Part shown: positions 34,610-42,730 of the stretch, piece after piece | How positions within the stretch are numbered: the stretch's first letter is position 1 | Layout of the letters: each line of letters begins with the position of its first letter | Origin: Runella defluvii | GTDB lineage: Bacteria; Bacteroidota; Bacteroidia; Cytophagales; Spirosomataceae | Assembly (NCBI RefSeq): GCF_014195535.1 | Contig: NZ_JACIBY010000003.1 | Location: forward strand, 310,001-374,000 | Reading direction: 5' to 3' | Length of the DNA: 64,000 bases | Program-made: the position numbers and the translations under genes | The notes under the pieces: model-generated | What the model was told of the DNA's origin: nothing | Databases searched by the model: none | What the model saw: only the letters and a program-made list of their open reading frames with translations

Positions 34610-35794
34610 TTAGCTGACCGATTTTGCAAAAGCATCTTTAAAGGCTTTCATTTCGTCCATGGTTCCGATGCTTACGCGGCACCAGTGTTGTTGGTCAAAA
34701 AACCAACTTTTAACACTGACGCCCTCAGCCATCATTTTTTGAAGGAGCATAGGCCCTTTCATTTTGATGGGAAATAAAACGAAGTTTGCTGATGAAGGTA
34801 AATAACTGTATCCCATTGAAGTAAGACTGTCGCAGAGGAATTTCTTAGATTCGATGGTGTTTTTTAAAACCATGTCCTGAAATGCTTTGTCTTTGAAAGA
34901 CGCAACTGCCGCCGCTGCCGAAGTGGTAGAAACGGTAAAGCCGCCCGAGCAGAATTTGCGCAAATCTTTCAACAAAGCTGGTTGCCCCAAGGCGTAGCCA
35001 ATTCGCAAGCCCGCAAAACCGTGGAGCTTAGAGAGCGTACGCAAGATGAGCACATTTTGTCCTTTACGGATACATTCTACCATGCTATCCGTGGCGGGAT
35101 TGGGAGCGTAGTCGATGTAGGCTTCGTCCACTAAAACCGTTGCTTTGGGAGAAACCGAATCACAAAACGACTTTAACTTGGCCGAAGGCAACATCACACC
35201 CGTTGGGTTGTTGGGGTTGCACACGTAAATCATGCTAGTTTCGCTGTTTACGCGCGTTGCCATCGCTTCCAAATCGTATTGATAGTCCTTGGTCAAAGGC
35301 ACTTTTTCCGTTTTCATTGTTGCGCCGTCTTCGCGGGCATCGCGTCCAGAGATGTAGCAAGTTTCGGCCATCATCACTTTTCCTTTGGTGGCGGCCAATA
35401 GAAGGCTTGCCATCAACAATTCCGAAGAACCTGCCCCCAGCATCACTTGGTCGGGTGTGACGCCGTGCATGCCTGCAATCGTCTTTTTGAGTTCGGCCGT
35501 TACGGGGCCAGCGTACAAAAAGGCTTTTGGTGCGTTGTCGGCAATGGCCTTAATCGCCGTTGGCGCAGGGCCCCAAGGGTTTTCATTGGACGACAAACGT
35601 GCCCGTACTTGGGGTGCTGCTGCCAACAGAGCCTCTTGAACAATTTCTCGTTCGCGCTCAGCATATACATCAAAAATTCCTAGTGATGAATAAGCCGTTG
35701 ACGCTTGAGCTGTAGTTGCTGAACCCAAAGCAAGTCCTGATGAGGCCAGTAGCCCAGACTTTAACCAATCCCGACGATTTACAATAAAAGACAT
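34610..35794 (-). CDS. Tat-exported PLP aminotransferase (HisC-like)
   Basis: A 394-residue class I/II aminotransferase preceded by a twin-arginine leader: NRRDWLKSGLLASSGLALGSATTAQAS. The fold-I core is complete: SSNENPWGP, GAGSSELLMA (phosphate cup), YVCNPNNPTG, VDEAYIDYAP with the PLP-binding Asp/Tyr, LRTLSKLHGFAGLRIGY with the Schiff-base Lys, and WCRVSIGT with the substrate carboxylate Arg. It is close to histidinol-phosphate aminotransferases by sequence, but its export signal argues against a role in His biosynthesis. The ATG at 35794 is supported by the leader and the promoter upstream. A paralogue lies across the susC/susD pair at 41474. Confidence 0.85.
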   Translation of the reverse strand: MSFIVNRRDWLKSGLLASSGLALGSATTAQASTAYSSLGIFDVYAEREREIVQEALLAAAPQVRARLSSNENPWGPAPTAIKAIADNAPKAFLYAGPVTAELKKTIAGMHGVTPDQVMLGAGSSELLMASLLLAATKGKVMMAETCYISGRDAREDGATMKTEKVPLTKDYQYDLEAMATRVNSETSMIYVCNPNNPTGVMLPSAKLKSFCDSVSPKATVLVDEAYIDYAPNPATDSMVECIRKGQNVLILRTLSKLHGFAGLRIGYALGQPALLKDLRKFCSGGFTVSTTSAAAAVASFKDKAFQDMVLKNTIESKKFLCDSLTSMGYSYLPSSANFVLFPIKMKGPMLLQKMMAEGVSVKSWFFDQQHWCRVSIGTMDEMKAFKDAFAKSVS

Positions 35795-35931
35795 AGTGAT
35801 AGCGGTAAAAAGGTTTTCGTTTTGTTTCCCAAAAGAAAAACTGGACTCTCGCTTGGCGGCGATAAAACGGAAGTACTTATTCTTACTATATATACTAATG
35901 GTGTGAATAAGTGACTGCGTCTTTGATGATG

Positions 35932-35961
35932 CAAAATTAGAAAAATATAATTTAATGTCAA
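35932..35961 (-). promoter_or_regulatory. Promoter of the minus-strand aminotransferase
   Basis: On the minus strand, TAATTTTG (plus strand CAAAATTA, 35932-35939) is an exact TAnnTTTG -7 element, with TTG (35959-35961) 19 bases upstream. RNA would start near 35925, about 130 bases before the ATG. Confidence 0.6.
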
Positions 35962-36291
35962 TACATATTTCAAAAATGTGCAATCAAAAATTTAACAAAA
36001 ATCAAAATTTTGGCGTATATACATCAAAAATTAAACTAAAAAATGGTAAAAAATCAAAAATATAACCAAAATGACGTTTTTGATAAACAAGCTATTTTTG
36101 TTATTTTGTTGTTAATAATTGTTTGGTAATGATTGAAAATATAGAATAAAATAATGTAAAAACAACAAATAATTGCATTAAAACAGTAAAATGTAAATAT
36201 TTTGCAAAATTTATTAAAATATATTTGGCAATTTGGAGATGATGCTATACTTTCGATTCAACAAACTAAGGAATAGTACAATTTTCTTCTA
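35962..36291. other. AT-rich intergenic stretch, no gene seen
   Basis: About 330 bases of A/T-rich DNA between the divergent transcripts. I see no plausible frame. It holds TAnnTTTG matches on the plus strand at 36093-36100 and 36220-36227 (the latter with a TTTG at 36201-36204, 15-base spacing), the best candidates for the susC promoter. Confidence 0.6.
36201..36227 (+). promoter_or_regulatory. Candidate susC promoter
   Basis: TTTG (36201-36204) and TATATTTG (36220-36227). Sequence is exact but the spacing of 15 is short of the usual 19. If used, RNA starts near 36234 and the susC leader is about 425 bases. Confidence 0.35.
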
Positions 36292-36608
36292 GTTGAATAG
36301 CTCCAGAGCCGCACTTGTAGGGGTTGTTTCAACACTAAAAATTGAAAGGTCTCTGTGCAGACCACCATATTTCTTGCAAGGAAGCAAACGAGGTTATGAA
36401 CGTTTGCTCGCTGAGTATCGCAGTTACTTGAAATTCCAAAATGGCATCAGATTGAAATCCGAACGGGAAGTTTAGCTTCTTTCCATTCGCTGTTTTCAAT
36501 CGAAAGATAAAGGAGGAAAAATCCTCTTGCTTGGCCACGCTTGCCCGACTGTTCGGATGGTTAGTTTATGCTAATGCGGCCAGTATAGATTAACAACTGT
36601 TCAGTCGG
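36292..36608 (+). ncRNA. Structured leader RNA upstream of susC
   Basis: A run of local and long-range pairings, all perfect: GTTGAA/TTCAAC (36292-36297, 36328-36333), GGTCT/AGACC (36348-36352, 36359-36363), AGCAAACG/CGTTTGCT (36383-36390, 36401-36408), GATTGAAA/TTTCAATC (36450-36457, 36494-36501), GAGGA/TCCTC (36513-36517, 36522-36526), and CCGACTG/CAGTCGG (36545-36551, 36602-36608), the last only 50 bases before susC. It matches no riboswitch I know; it may be a cis-regulatory leader or a separate RNA. A short frame here (36293-36475) has no protein-like features. Stated pairings are by eye. Confidence 0.5.
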
Positions 36609-36659
36609 TGCAATGCGTGAAAGGAGTCACACGAATACCTAAAACTAAACTGTTACCAG

Positions 36660-39600
36660 ATGAAAAAATATCTACTTTTATCAGCATTAATGACAATCGC
36701 GTGGGTTGGATATGCCCAAAGGTTTGTCAAAGGTACGGTTACTTCAAAAGACGAAGGCGCTTTGCCTGGCGTGAACGTAATCGTAAAAAGTACGAGAGCT
36801 GGAGTTGTGACGGATGCAGAAGGAAATTACAAAATTAGCGTTCCTGACGATAACGCGGTTTTGGTCTATAGTTTTATTGGTTATTCAATTCAGGAAATTC
36901 CCGTAGGCGGGCGTTCAAGCATTAACATTGAGCTTCAACCCGATATTAAAGCGCTTCAGGAGGTAGTAGTAACGGCTTTTGGTATCGAGAAAGAGAAAAA
37001 GGCCCTTGGTTACACCGTACAAGAAATCAAAGGAAATCAAATTTCTGAATCTCGCTCCAACAATGTTGTCAATAGCCTCTCTGGGCGCGTGGCAGGGGTG
37101 CGCGTGGCGAGCAACGGAGGGCCTGGAAGTGGCTCAACGGTGCAGATTCGAGGAAGTTCGTCGGTTTCTGGGAACAACCAACCGCTCGTTGTTATCGACG
37201 GTGTCCCCATCGACCAATCAACCTCTAGTCGTATGACTAGCGGTGAAAAGCAATTCGGCGGTGGTTTGTCGGAAATTAGTCCCGACAACATCAAAGATAT
37301 TAGTATCCTAAAAGGCCCTAACGCGGCAGCATTGTATGGTTCGCGCGCGGCCAACGGGGTTATTTTGATTACCACCAAAAATGGCGCGGGTACCAAAGGA
37401 ATTGGTATTGAGTTTAACCACAATACAACTTTTGAGCGCCCATTGGTCAAACCAAAGTTTCAAAACATGTACGGTGGAGGAAACGGATACCGTACTTGGT
37501 ATAATGACGGTTGGTCGGGTACAATTACTGATCCTACCGAAATCCAACAATACCGCGCTGCCTATGGCCCTAACGCACCTTTGACTGGAACAGAAGGGAC
37601 GGACGAAAGCTGGGGTGCTCCTTTGGATGGCCGTCTGGTACGTCATTGGTACACGGGAGCTGATGTAGCGCCGCTTACTCCTCAACCCAACAACTGGGAA
37701 GGATACTGGGAAACGGGTGCTACTACAACCAACAACGTAGCCCTTTCGGCAGGAAACGATAAAGGAAGCTTCCGCTTGTCGATGGGTCGGATGGACCAAA
37801 AAGGGATTATGTACAACAATGACTTTTGGCGGAATAACTTTAAATTGAATACTAATTACAACTTCACTTCAAAGTTAAGTGCAACAGTATCAGCTGAATA
37901 CGTAAAAAGTGGCTCAGATAACCGTTCGTTCCAAGAAGGTCAGCAGTTTATTTGGGCACACCGCCACACCGATTGGTCGATGTTGAAAAAATATGCCGAT
38001 TATACAACGGTGCATATTCAACGTAAAGTGGCTGGTCGCCTTCCAGACAATGACCCGCCTAACTGGCAACATACGTTTTTTACCAATCCATTCTACACGC
38101 AAGACTACCTGCCATCATCCAATGAAAAAGACCGTTTGGTAGGTAACATTGCCTTGAACTACAAAATTTCGCCTTCGTTTAGTGTGTTAGCTCGTTCGGG
38201 AACGGACTATTGGTCAGATACGCGCATCAACGTCATCAACTTCGACCGTGTTCGTAACGGAAACCGTACACCTGGACAATATTCGGAAGATGTACAACGT
38301 GCCCAAGAAACCAACAGCGACATCATTTTGTCGTTCAACAGAAGCGTAACCAACAACATTTCGGTAAGTGCTCAAGCGGGAGCCATCAAACGTACCAATT
38401 ATTTCAAACGTAACTTCACGCAAGTTGGGGAGTTGGTGGTAGATGGCCTTTATAACTTATCAAACTCCGTAACCAGTTTGAACACCGTGTCGAGCCGCAT
38501 CGAAAAAACAGAAATGCAAAGTGTGTTTGGAACGGCACAGGTAGGTTGGAAAAACGCCTTGTTCTTGGATTTTACAGCGCGTAACGACTGGTCTAGCACG
38601 TTGCCTTCTAATGCTCGCTCGTACTTCTATCCATCGGTTTCGGCAAGCGCAGTAGTGACAGATTTGTTGGATCTTCAAAGCTCTATTTTGACTTTTGGTA
38701 AAGTGCGCGCTAGCTGGGCACAAGTTGGAAACGATGCTTCGCCGTATCAATTGGCCCAAACATTCCGCTCAGCCAGTGCTTGGAATGGTAGCACACCCGA
38801 GTATTATGAAAACACTACCATCTCTAATTCTAGCCTTAAACCCGAAATCACAACAGGAATTGAGTTAGGTTTAGACTTGCGTTTCCTTCGTGGTAAGTTA
38901 GGATTGGACGTGACGTATTATAATCAATCGTCTAAAAACCAGATTCTTGGCGTAGAAATCTCAAAAGCATCTGGTTACAATAGTCGCATCTTAAACGCGG
39001 GAGAAATTGTCAACAAAGGACTTGAAGTGGTATTGTCAGGGACACCTTTGAAAACCGTAAACGGATTTACGTGGGATGTGAGCTTTAACTTTGCCCGCAA
39101 CCGCAACAAAGTAATCGCACTTGCGGAAGGATTAACTACTTATACGCTACACACTCAGCGTGGATTGACTTCGGAAGCTCGCGTTGGCCAACCTTATGGT
39201 GCTTTGTACGGCATTGGTTTTGAAAAAGCTCCTGACGGTCAAATTATCTACAAAGACGGTTTGCCAGTGGTTTCAACCACACCACGTTTGCTCGGAAATA
39301 TCCAGCCTGACTGGACGGGTGGTTTCTCTAACACCTTCACGTACAAGAGCTTCTCTTTAGCTGCTTTGATTGATGTACGCGTAGGAGGCGATTTCTTCGA
39401 CGAAGGTACGGGAACGGCGCGTTGGACAGGTCAGTACGAAGAAACGGCGATTGGACGTGAAGAAGGTATCATCGGTAAAGGGGTAAAAGTGGTAAGCACC
39501 AATGCAGATGGCTCGTCGGTATATGCACCAAACGACATCATTGTGGCAGCCAATCAATTATACGGGTACAACAATCCACGTCGTTATCATGAAGCCGTTA

Positions 39601-39851
39601 TTTATGACGGAAGTTACGTCAAACTTCGCGAGATGTCTTTCGGTTATTCAGTTCCTGAGGCCATCTTGAAACGCTCTTTTATTCGCTCGGCCAAAGTGTC
39701 AATCGTTGGACGTAACCTTGCGATTTTGTTCAAGAATACACCACACATCGACCCAGAAGTGGACCGCTTCGGTGGAAACCGTCAAGGGTTTGCGTACGGC
39801 GAGTTGCCTAACTCTCGTAGTGTTGGTTTTAACGTATCTCTCGGATTCTAA
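36660..39851 (+). CDS. SusC/RagA-family TonB-dependent outer-membrane receptor
   Basis: A 1063-residue TonB-linked importer. Signal peptide MKKYLLLSALMTIAWVGYAQ, a carboxypeptidase-like beta-domain (residues ~22-105: GTVTSKDEGALPGVNVIV), plug (SGRVAGVRVAS, VQIRGSSS, PLVVIDGVPID, GPNAAALYGSRAANGVILITTKNG), then a 22-strand-type barrel ending ...GFNVSLGF with terminal Phe. It imports a ligand through the outer membrane using TonB energy, with SusD as lid. Downstream order susD, aminotransferase, permease, lipoprotein suggests amine or peptide rather than starch; no glycoside hydrolase is present. Confidence 0.95.
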   Translation: MKKYLLLSALMTIAWVGYAQRFVKGTVTSKDEGALPGVNVIVKSTRAGVVTDAEGNYKISVPDDNAVLVYSFIGYSIQEIPVGGRSSINIELQPDIKALQEVVVTAFGIEKEKKALGYTVQEIKGNQISESRSNNVVNSLSGRVAGVRVASNGGPGSGSTVQIRGSSSVSGNNQPLVVIDGVPIDQSTSSRMTSGEKQFGGGLSEISPDNIKDISILKGPNAAALYGSRAANGVILITTKNGAGTKGIGIEFNHNTTFERPLVKPKFQNMYGGGNGYRTWYNDGWSGTITDPTEIQQYRAAYGPNAPLTGTEGTDESWGAPLDGRLVRHWYTGADVAPLTPQPNNWEGYWETGATTTNNVALSAGNDKGSFRLSMGRMDQKGIMYNNDFWRNNFKLNTNYNFTSKLSATVSAEYVKSGSDNRSFQEGQQFIWAHRHTDWSMLKKYADYTTVHIQRKVAGRLPDNDPPNWQHTFFTNPFYTQDYLPSSNEKDRLVGNIALNYKISPSFSVLARSGTDYWSDTRINVINFDRVRNGNRTPGQYSEDVQRAQETNSDIILSFNRSVTNNISVSAQAGAIKRTNYFKRNFTQVGELVVDGLYNLSNSVTSLNTVSSRIEKTEMQSVFGTAQVGWKNALFLDFTARNDWSSTLPSNARSYFYPSVSASAVVTDLLDLQSSILTFGKVRASWAQVGNDASPYQLAQTFRSASAWNGSTPEYYENTTISNSSLKPEITTGIELGLDLRFLRGKLGLDVTYYNQSSKNQILGVEISKASGYNSRILNAGEIVNKGLEVVLSGTPLKTVNGFTWDVSFNFARNRNKVIALAEGLTTYTLHTQRGLTSEARVGQPYGALYGIGFEKAPDGQIIYKDGLPVVSTTPRLLGNIQPDWTGGFSNTFTYKSFSLAALIDVRVGGDFFDEGTGTARWTGQYEETAIGREEGIIGKGVKVVSTNADGSSVYAPNDIIVAANQLYGYNNPRRYHEAVIYDGSYVKLREMSFGYSVPEAILKRSFIRSAKVSIVGRNLAILFKNTPHIDPEVDRFGGNRQGFAYGELPNSRSVGFNVSLGF

Positions 39852-39864
39852 ACGACTTATCTCT

Positions 39865-41325
39865 ATGAAAAAATACACATTACTTTCGCTGACGTTGGCG
39901 GCTCTTTTGGGTTCTTCTTGTACCAAAGAGTTTGACAAAATGAACATCGACCCCAATAACCCAACGGCCATTGGTCCGCAGTATTTGCTGCCCTACGCCA
40001 TGGAAAAATCGGTGGACAGATTTTGGGGGGGAAGCACGCGTTTTGAGCGTTTGAACATCGACGGAATGATGCTTTGGATGCAGTATTTTACCCGTAATAT
40101 TTACTCAAACGAAGGAGATAACTACGGACTTTCACCCGCATTTTACAACAACAACTGGGCGTCTTTCTTTAACGATGGCTTGTTGAACTTCCAACGAATC
40201 ATTGTTGATAGTTCGCCAACGGGCAAAGCGCCAAACACTAATTACGAAGGCGTGGCATTGGTAATGCGTTCGTGGTTGTTTTCGGTGACGACGGATCTTT
40301 GGGGTGCCATTCCGTATTCGGAAGCCTTAAAAGGGACAGCCGAGTCGCCTAGCTACACCCCTGCGTATGATTCACAAGATAAAATCTATGAAGGATTGTT
40401 GAACGACCTGAAAATTGCCAACGAAAAACTCATAGTCGGTGGGCCAGGCGTTCAAGGGGATATTATTTACGGAGGTAACATCCTGAAATGGAAGAAGTTT
40501 GCCAATTCATTGCGTTTGCGTTTGGCCAATCGCCAGGCTGCGAAGAAGTCGGCTGAGTCGCGGGCGATTATGAGAGAAATTTTGGGCGATGCCACAAAAT
40601 ACCCCATTTTTACGAGCAACGATGACAATGCCTTGATTAAAAATACGGCAACGCTCCCAAGCAACAACGAATGGCACGAAGTGATGGTACGCGGTAGCCG
40701 TACTGACTGGAACATCAGCAGCACCTTGGCCGATAAGCTCAACGCTTTGGGCGATACCCGCATCACGATTTATGCGAATCCAGTAGCTGGAAAATACGTA
40801 GGACACCCCAACGGTTTGCCCGATGCCATTGCCACGACTTACTTGTCGTCGAGCTCAACGATTGGAAACTACTTCACCCGCCCCGAAACACCAAGTGTGA
40901 TTATGACGCTTTCAGAATTGAACCTGATTTTGGCCGAAGCAGCCATTGATGGAGACATTACAGGCGATGCCAAAACGTATTTTGAAAACGGGATTACGGC
41001 TTCTTTTGAACAATATGGGTTGAAAGTGCCTGCCGATTATTTTACCAAAGTAGGTGCCGTAACGCGCGAAAAAGTACTTGATCAAAAATGGATAGCACTC
41101 TACGGAGTAGGGGTAGAGGCTTGGACCGAATACCGCAGAACAGGTTTCCCTGTATTACCTGCCAAAGATCCACGCGCCGTTTTTGAAAATGATGGTGTGT
41201 TGCCAACCCGTTTGCCGTATCCAAGTACCGAATATTCACTCAACAAAGCTAGTTTGGAAAAAGGTATTGCCCTCAATGGCGGTGCCGATAACATGAAAAC
41301 CAAGCTTTGGTGGGTTGAAAAATAA
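39865..41325 (+). CDS. SusD/RagB-family substrate-binding lipoprotein (SusD-like 2)
   Basis: A 486-residue surface lipoprotein with leader MKKYTLLSLTLAALLGSSC (Cys19), then the SusD-like helical/TPR fold of the second type (KEFDKMNIDPNNPTAI at the start, WLFSVTTDLWGAIPYSEAL in the middle). It forms the lid of the SusC channel and captures the nutrient. Start at ATG 39865, 13 bases after susC; a longer upstream frame overlaps susC and is rejected. A stem-loop follows before the aminotransferase gene, perhaps to balance expression. Confidence 0.93.
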   Translation: MKKYTLLSLTLAALLGSSCTKEFDKMNIDPNNPTAIGPQYLLPYAMEKSVDRFWGGSTRFERLNIDGMMLWMQYFTRNIYSNEGDNYGLSPAFYNNNWASFFNDGLLNFQRIIVDSSPTGKAPNTNYEGVALVMRSWLFSVTTDLWGAIPYSEALKGTAESPSYTPAYDSQDKIYEGLLNDLKIANEKLIVGGPGVQGDIIYGGNILKWKKFANSLRLRLANRQAAKKSAESRAIMREILGDATKYPIFTSNDDNALIKNTATLPSNNEWHEVMVRGSRTDWNISSTLADKLNALGDTRITIYANPVAGKYVGHPNGLPDAIATTYLSSSSTIGNYFTRPETPSVIMTLSELNLILAEAAIDGDITGDAKTYFENGITASFEQYGLKVPADYFTKVGAVTREKVLDQKWIALYGVGVEAWTEYRRTGFPVLPAKDPRAVFENDGVLPTRLPYPSTEYSLNKASLEKGIALNGGADNMKTKLWWVEK

Positions 41326-41339
41326 GTCATTTGTTAAAT

Positions 41340-41392
41340 TTTTATTCACAGAAATACATAATTTGAATTTTGCTATGTAGTTGTGAATAAAA
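41340..41392 (+). promoter_or_regulatory. Intercistronic stem-loop
   Basis: Perfect 11-base arms TTTTATTCACA (41340-41350) and TGTGAATAAAA (41382-41392), with inner ACATA/TATGT. Lies between susD and the downstream aminotransferase. It may stabilise or partly terminate the susCD message, or be an operator. Confidence 0.5.
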
Positions 41393-41473
41393 TAGTTAAC
41401 TTAGAGTCACCATAACAAAGTACCAACAAAAGCCATAAGCTAAACCACCAATTCAAAACACACTCACAAACAC

Positions 41474-42655
41474 ATGACACAGATTATCAACCGCCGCAGT
41501 TTACTTAAATCAGGTTTGATGACCTTAGGAGGAATGGCCGCTGCCCCAGCAGTAGGTGCCTTCGCAAATGTACCTTCACGTATAGACACCAACGGTAACT
41601 TATTTCATAGCCCTTTACTCAGAGAAACGGTGTTGGAAAACCCGCCAAAAACGCCCCCAACCATCGTGCGTATCAATGCCAACGAAAACCCTTACGGCCC
41701 TCCAATGAGCGCTCGGAAGGCAGTGGCAGATGCCGTTGCGGGCGGTAGCCGTTATTCGTGGAAAGAGTTAGAAAACCTTGTTGGAAAAATCGCTAAAAAA
41801 GAAGGCGTTACTCCTGACCACATCATGATGGGCCCTGGTTCGTCGGATTTGTTAGAGAAAGTGGCCATCGTACTTTTCCAAAAAGGTGGAAATGTAGTTT
41901 CGGCTGACCCAACTTATATGTCATTGGTAAAAGTAGCCGAAGCGACGGGAGCTACTTGGAAGGCGGTGCCGTGCAAAGGTGACTGGTCGCACGACTTGAA
42001 AGCAATGGAAGCGGCCATCGACAAGGACACAAAACTTGTTTATATCTGTAACCCTAACAACCCAATGGGTAGCATCACGTCGGGCAAAGAGCTATTGGAT
42101 TTCTGTTCACGTGTTTCGGAAAAAGTACCCATTTTTGTGGACGAAGCGTACCTTGAATTGGCCGTAGGTGCTGATACTCAGAGTATGGTGTCGTTGTTGG
42201 CACAAAAGAAAAACGTTATCATCGCCCGTACTTTCTCAAAAATTATGGGTATGGCAGGTTTGCGCGTAGGATACGTAGCGGCGCTCCCTGCAACGTTGGA
42301 TAAAATTCAGAAAATCACCCGTGGTGGAATGGGAATCACCCAAACGTCGATTGCCGCAGCGGTGGCAAGTATGGACGATGCAGAGTTCCAAGACACAACA
42401 CGTAAACTGAACCACGAAGTGAAGATGTATCTTTGCAAAAACTTGGATCGTTTGGGTTACAAATACGTGCCTTCATACACCAACTTCGTGATTTTCCCGA
42501 TCAACATTCCGACCAAAGAATTGCTCCAAAAAATGATGGCGAAAGGCATCATGGTACGCGGATACGAAATTCAGGGCAAGCCTTGGTGCCGCGTAAGTAT
42601 GGGGACGATGGACGAAATCAAGCAGTTTGTAAGTACGCTTGAGGCGATAAGCTAA
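41474..42655 (+). CDS. Tat-exported PLP aminotransferase (HisC-like), paralogue
   Basis: A 393-residue fold-I PLP enzyme with a Tat leader (NRRSLLKSGLMTLGGMAAAPAVGAFA). Core motifs: NANENPYGP, GPGSSDLL, YICNPNNPMG (Thr of the usual NPNNPTG replaced by Met), VDEAYLEL, ARTFSKIMGMAGLRVGY with the catalytic Lys, and WCRVSMGT with the carboxylate Arg. Clearly paralogous to the minus-strand gene at 34610. It is in the same orientation as susC/susD but 148 bases after susD. Likely a periplasmic transaminase acting on the imported substrate. Substrate unknown. Confidence 0.85.
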   Translation: MTQIINRRSLLKSGLMTLGGMAAAPAVGAFANVPSRIDTNGNLFHSPLLRETVLENPPKTPPTIVRINANENPYGPPMSARKAVADAVAGGSRYSWKELENLVGKIAKKEGVTPDHIMMGPGSSDLLEKVAIVLFQKGGNVVSADPTYMSLVKVAEATGATWKAVPCKGDWSHDLKAMEAAIDKDTKLVYICNPNNPMGSITSGKELLDFCSRVSEKVPIFVDEAYLELAVGADTQSMVSLLAQKKNVIIARTFSKIMGMAGLRVGYVAALPATLDKIQKITRGGMGITQTSIAAAVASMDDAEFQDTTRKLNHEVKMYLCKNLDRLGYKYVPSYTNFVIFPINIPTKELLQKMMAKGIMVRGYEIQGKPWCRVSMGTMDEIKQFVSTLEAIS

Positions 42656-42730
42656 TTTTGAAATAAGGACAGCGGCGTAGGTAGCAAACCTACCTACGCC
42701 CAACGAATTGTTACTTTTCCACATTTACTT

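Noticed and set aside
35795-35983. N-terminal extension of the minus-strand aminotransferase
   Set aside because: The Tat leader starts at 35794 and a well-spaced promoter lies at 35932-35961, inside the would-be extension.
36293-36475. Small open frames in the susC leader on both strands
   Set aside because: No signal peptide, domain or composition typical of proteins; the region is dominated by RNA-like stems.
36292-36608. tracrRNA of a class 2 CRISPR system
   Set aside because: No Cas9, Cas12 or Cas13 gene in the window, and the linked cas genes are type I with Cas6 processing. Only a partial anti-repeat is present.
34610-42655. Histidine biosynthesis (hisC) role of the two aminotransferases
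   Set aside because: Both have Tat leaders and no other his genes are near; the susC/susD setting suggests uptake-linked function.
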